Shown here piece by piece: positions 63,250-64,000 of a DNA stretch of 64,000 bases (position 1 is its first letter; the number at the start of each line of letters is the position of its first letter). The position numbers and the translations under genes are program-made. Under the pieces are notes generated by a model. It saw only the letters and a program-made list of their open reading frames with translations. It made no database searches and was not told the origin of the DNA. This DNA is from Isoetes taiwanensis (lineage: Eukaryota > Streptophyta > Lycopodiopsida > Isoetales > Isoetaceae): NCBI GenBank assembly GCA_021234155.1, contig JAJEKV010000018.1, positions 16,809,415 through 16,873,414 on the forward strand, read 5' to 3'.

Positions 63250-64000
63250 TTATCACAATTTTATTCATAAGCGGCACAAACATTCTATATGCTTTGCTTT
63301 GCTCATCATATCCAACAAAATATCCTATTTCAAACTTTATTATCCAACTTCTTCCTCAACTCTTTTGGCACATGAATGTATCCAAAGAGACATCATAGCA
63401 TTTGAACATGTCATAATCTATATTTTCTTTGTTTGACCAAACAACCTCTCGTATATTACCTTTTAGGCTTGCGGTTGGAAGCCTATTTTGCACATAAATT
63501 CTTTGTTTTCAAAGCTTCCTCCCACAAATAATTTGGTAGACACGAAAACTTCAACATTGATCTAATCTGCATCAAGTAATGTCCTATTCTTCCTCGGCAA
63601 CTCCATTTTGTTGTGGTGTGTACCGCATGTCGGTTGTCTTGATTCCTTTTTGTCATGCAATAAGATCTAAACCTGCGGCGGATAAATACTCTCCTCCTCT
63701 ATCGACCTTATGCACTTTAATTTTCTTGTTTTGTTTGCCTTTCCATTTCTGGAAACATACAATTTTAAAGCTTCAAGAGCTTGTGATTTTCGAGCCAAGC
63801 AATATGCTTTGCATTTTCTACTATGATCGTCTATAAAAGTTATGAAATATCTTTTTCAGTTTACCTCGACATTTAGAGGGCCACACAAATCAGGTGTACC
63901 AAATCCAAGACTCCTTCAGCCGTTTACATGTTTTTTGGAAAAGGCAATCGGGTTATCTTGCCTAGCATACATCCTTCACATATGCATTTATGATTGTCCT
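63250..64000 (-). pseudogene. Copia integrase and pre-integrase zinc motif
   Basis: The minus strand gives HKCICEGCMLGKITRLPFPK near the right edge (GAG-pre-integrase end and CxxC), then, in scattered frames, FIDDHSRKCKAYCLA (integrase core Asp region) and VHTTTKW (normally YTPQQNG). DNA joining activity is lost to stops. Confidence 0.75.

Larger units (their letters stand above)
60820..64000 (-). mobile_element. Ty1/copia retrotransposon, decayed, 5' part outside the window
   Basis: The minus-strand order fits copia: gag-pre-integrase zinc motif and integrase (64000 to about 63250), linker, RT (63009-61867), RNase H (about 61833-61290), polypurine tract, 3' LTR (60820-61267). Many frameshifts and stops break the polyprotein. 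The 5' LTR and gag lie beyond the right edge. Confidence 0.88.

Overview
The window is a transposon-dense piece of a plant nuclear genome. The evidence is broken copies of plant housekeeping genes (a vacuolar H+-pyrophosphatase and a BLUS1-like kinase with plant-type splice sites), L1-type LINEs with the plant zf-RVT tail, a Ty1/copia element, a Ty3/gypsy-like LTR with an initiator-Met-tRNA primer site, Helitron-like ends and tRNA-derived SINEs. A large-genome land plant, possibly a fern, lycophyte or gymnosperm, would fit. The species cannot be fixed from sequence alone. No clearly intact, ordinary host gene was found.

Layout. 1-1.8 kb: non-coding sequence and a frameshifted unknown exon. 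1.86-7.67 kb: a full-length but dead L1 LINE on the minus strand, bounded by a perfect 16-bp target-site duplication (TSD). 7.7-13.9 kb: repeats, a short-motif repeat block (10.1-10.55 kb), a truncated BLUS1-like kinase pseudogene (11.76-12.54 kb), and tandem 0.41-0.44-kb repeat units. 13.93-17.40 kb: a 3.5-kb TIR element with a 9-bp TSD, subterminal arrays of the palindrome AAATCGCTTAAGCGATTT, and a SWIM zinc-finger protein. 19.6-20.6 kb: a vacuolar H+-PPase pseudogene. 23.7 kb: a Helitron-like 3' end. 24.2-26.1 kb: a LINE with an unusual reverse transcriptase (RT). 26.1-30.75 kb: two convergent gene relics, one with RING-like and Ulp1-protease exons. 31.7-34.5 kb: a MITE, SINEs and a G-run TIR repeat. 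34.67-36.92 kb: a 2.2-kb long inverted repeat.

41.3-55.2 kb is a nested stack. A gypsy-like LTR is split by an 8-kb LINE, which was itself hit by two retro-insertions, each with clear TSDs. Directly downstream of the LTR's primer-binding site, where gag is expected, lies an ORF ending in an unmistakable histone H3 fold. It is followed by a second L1 carrying a 321-bp TIR element. 55.3-59.4 kb holds three GC-rich palindromic modules, a TATA-driven ORF relic and a second, related LTR-like segment. 60.8-64 kb is a decayed Ty1/copia element on the minus strand that runs off the window.

The most unusual items are the H3-fold ORF behind the LTR, the 9-bp-TSD element with its palindrome arrays, the long inverted repeat, and the 4-bp-TSD element whose empty site is preserved in a sister LINE copy.
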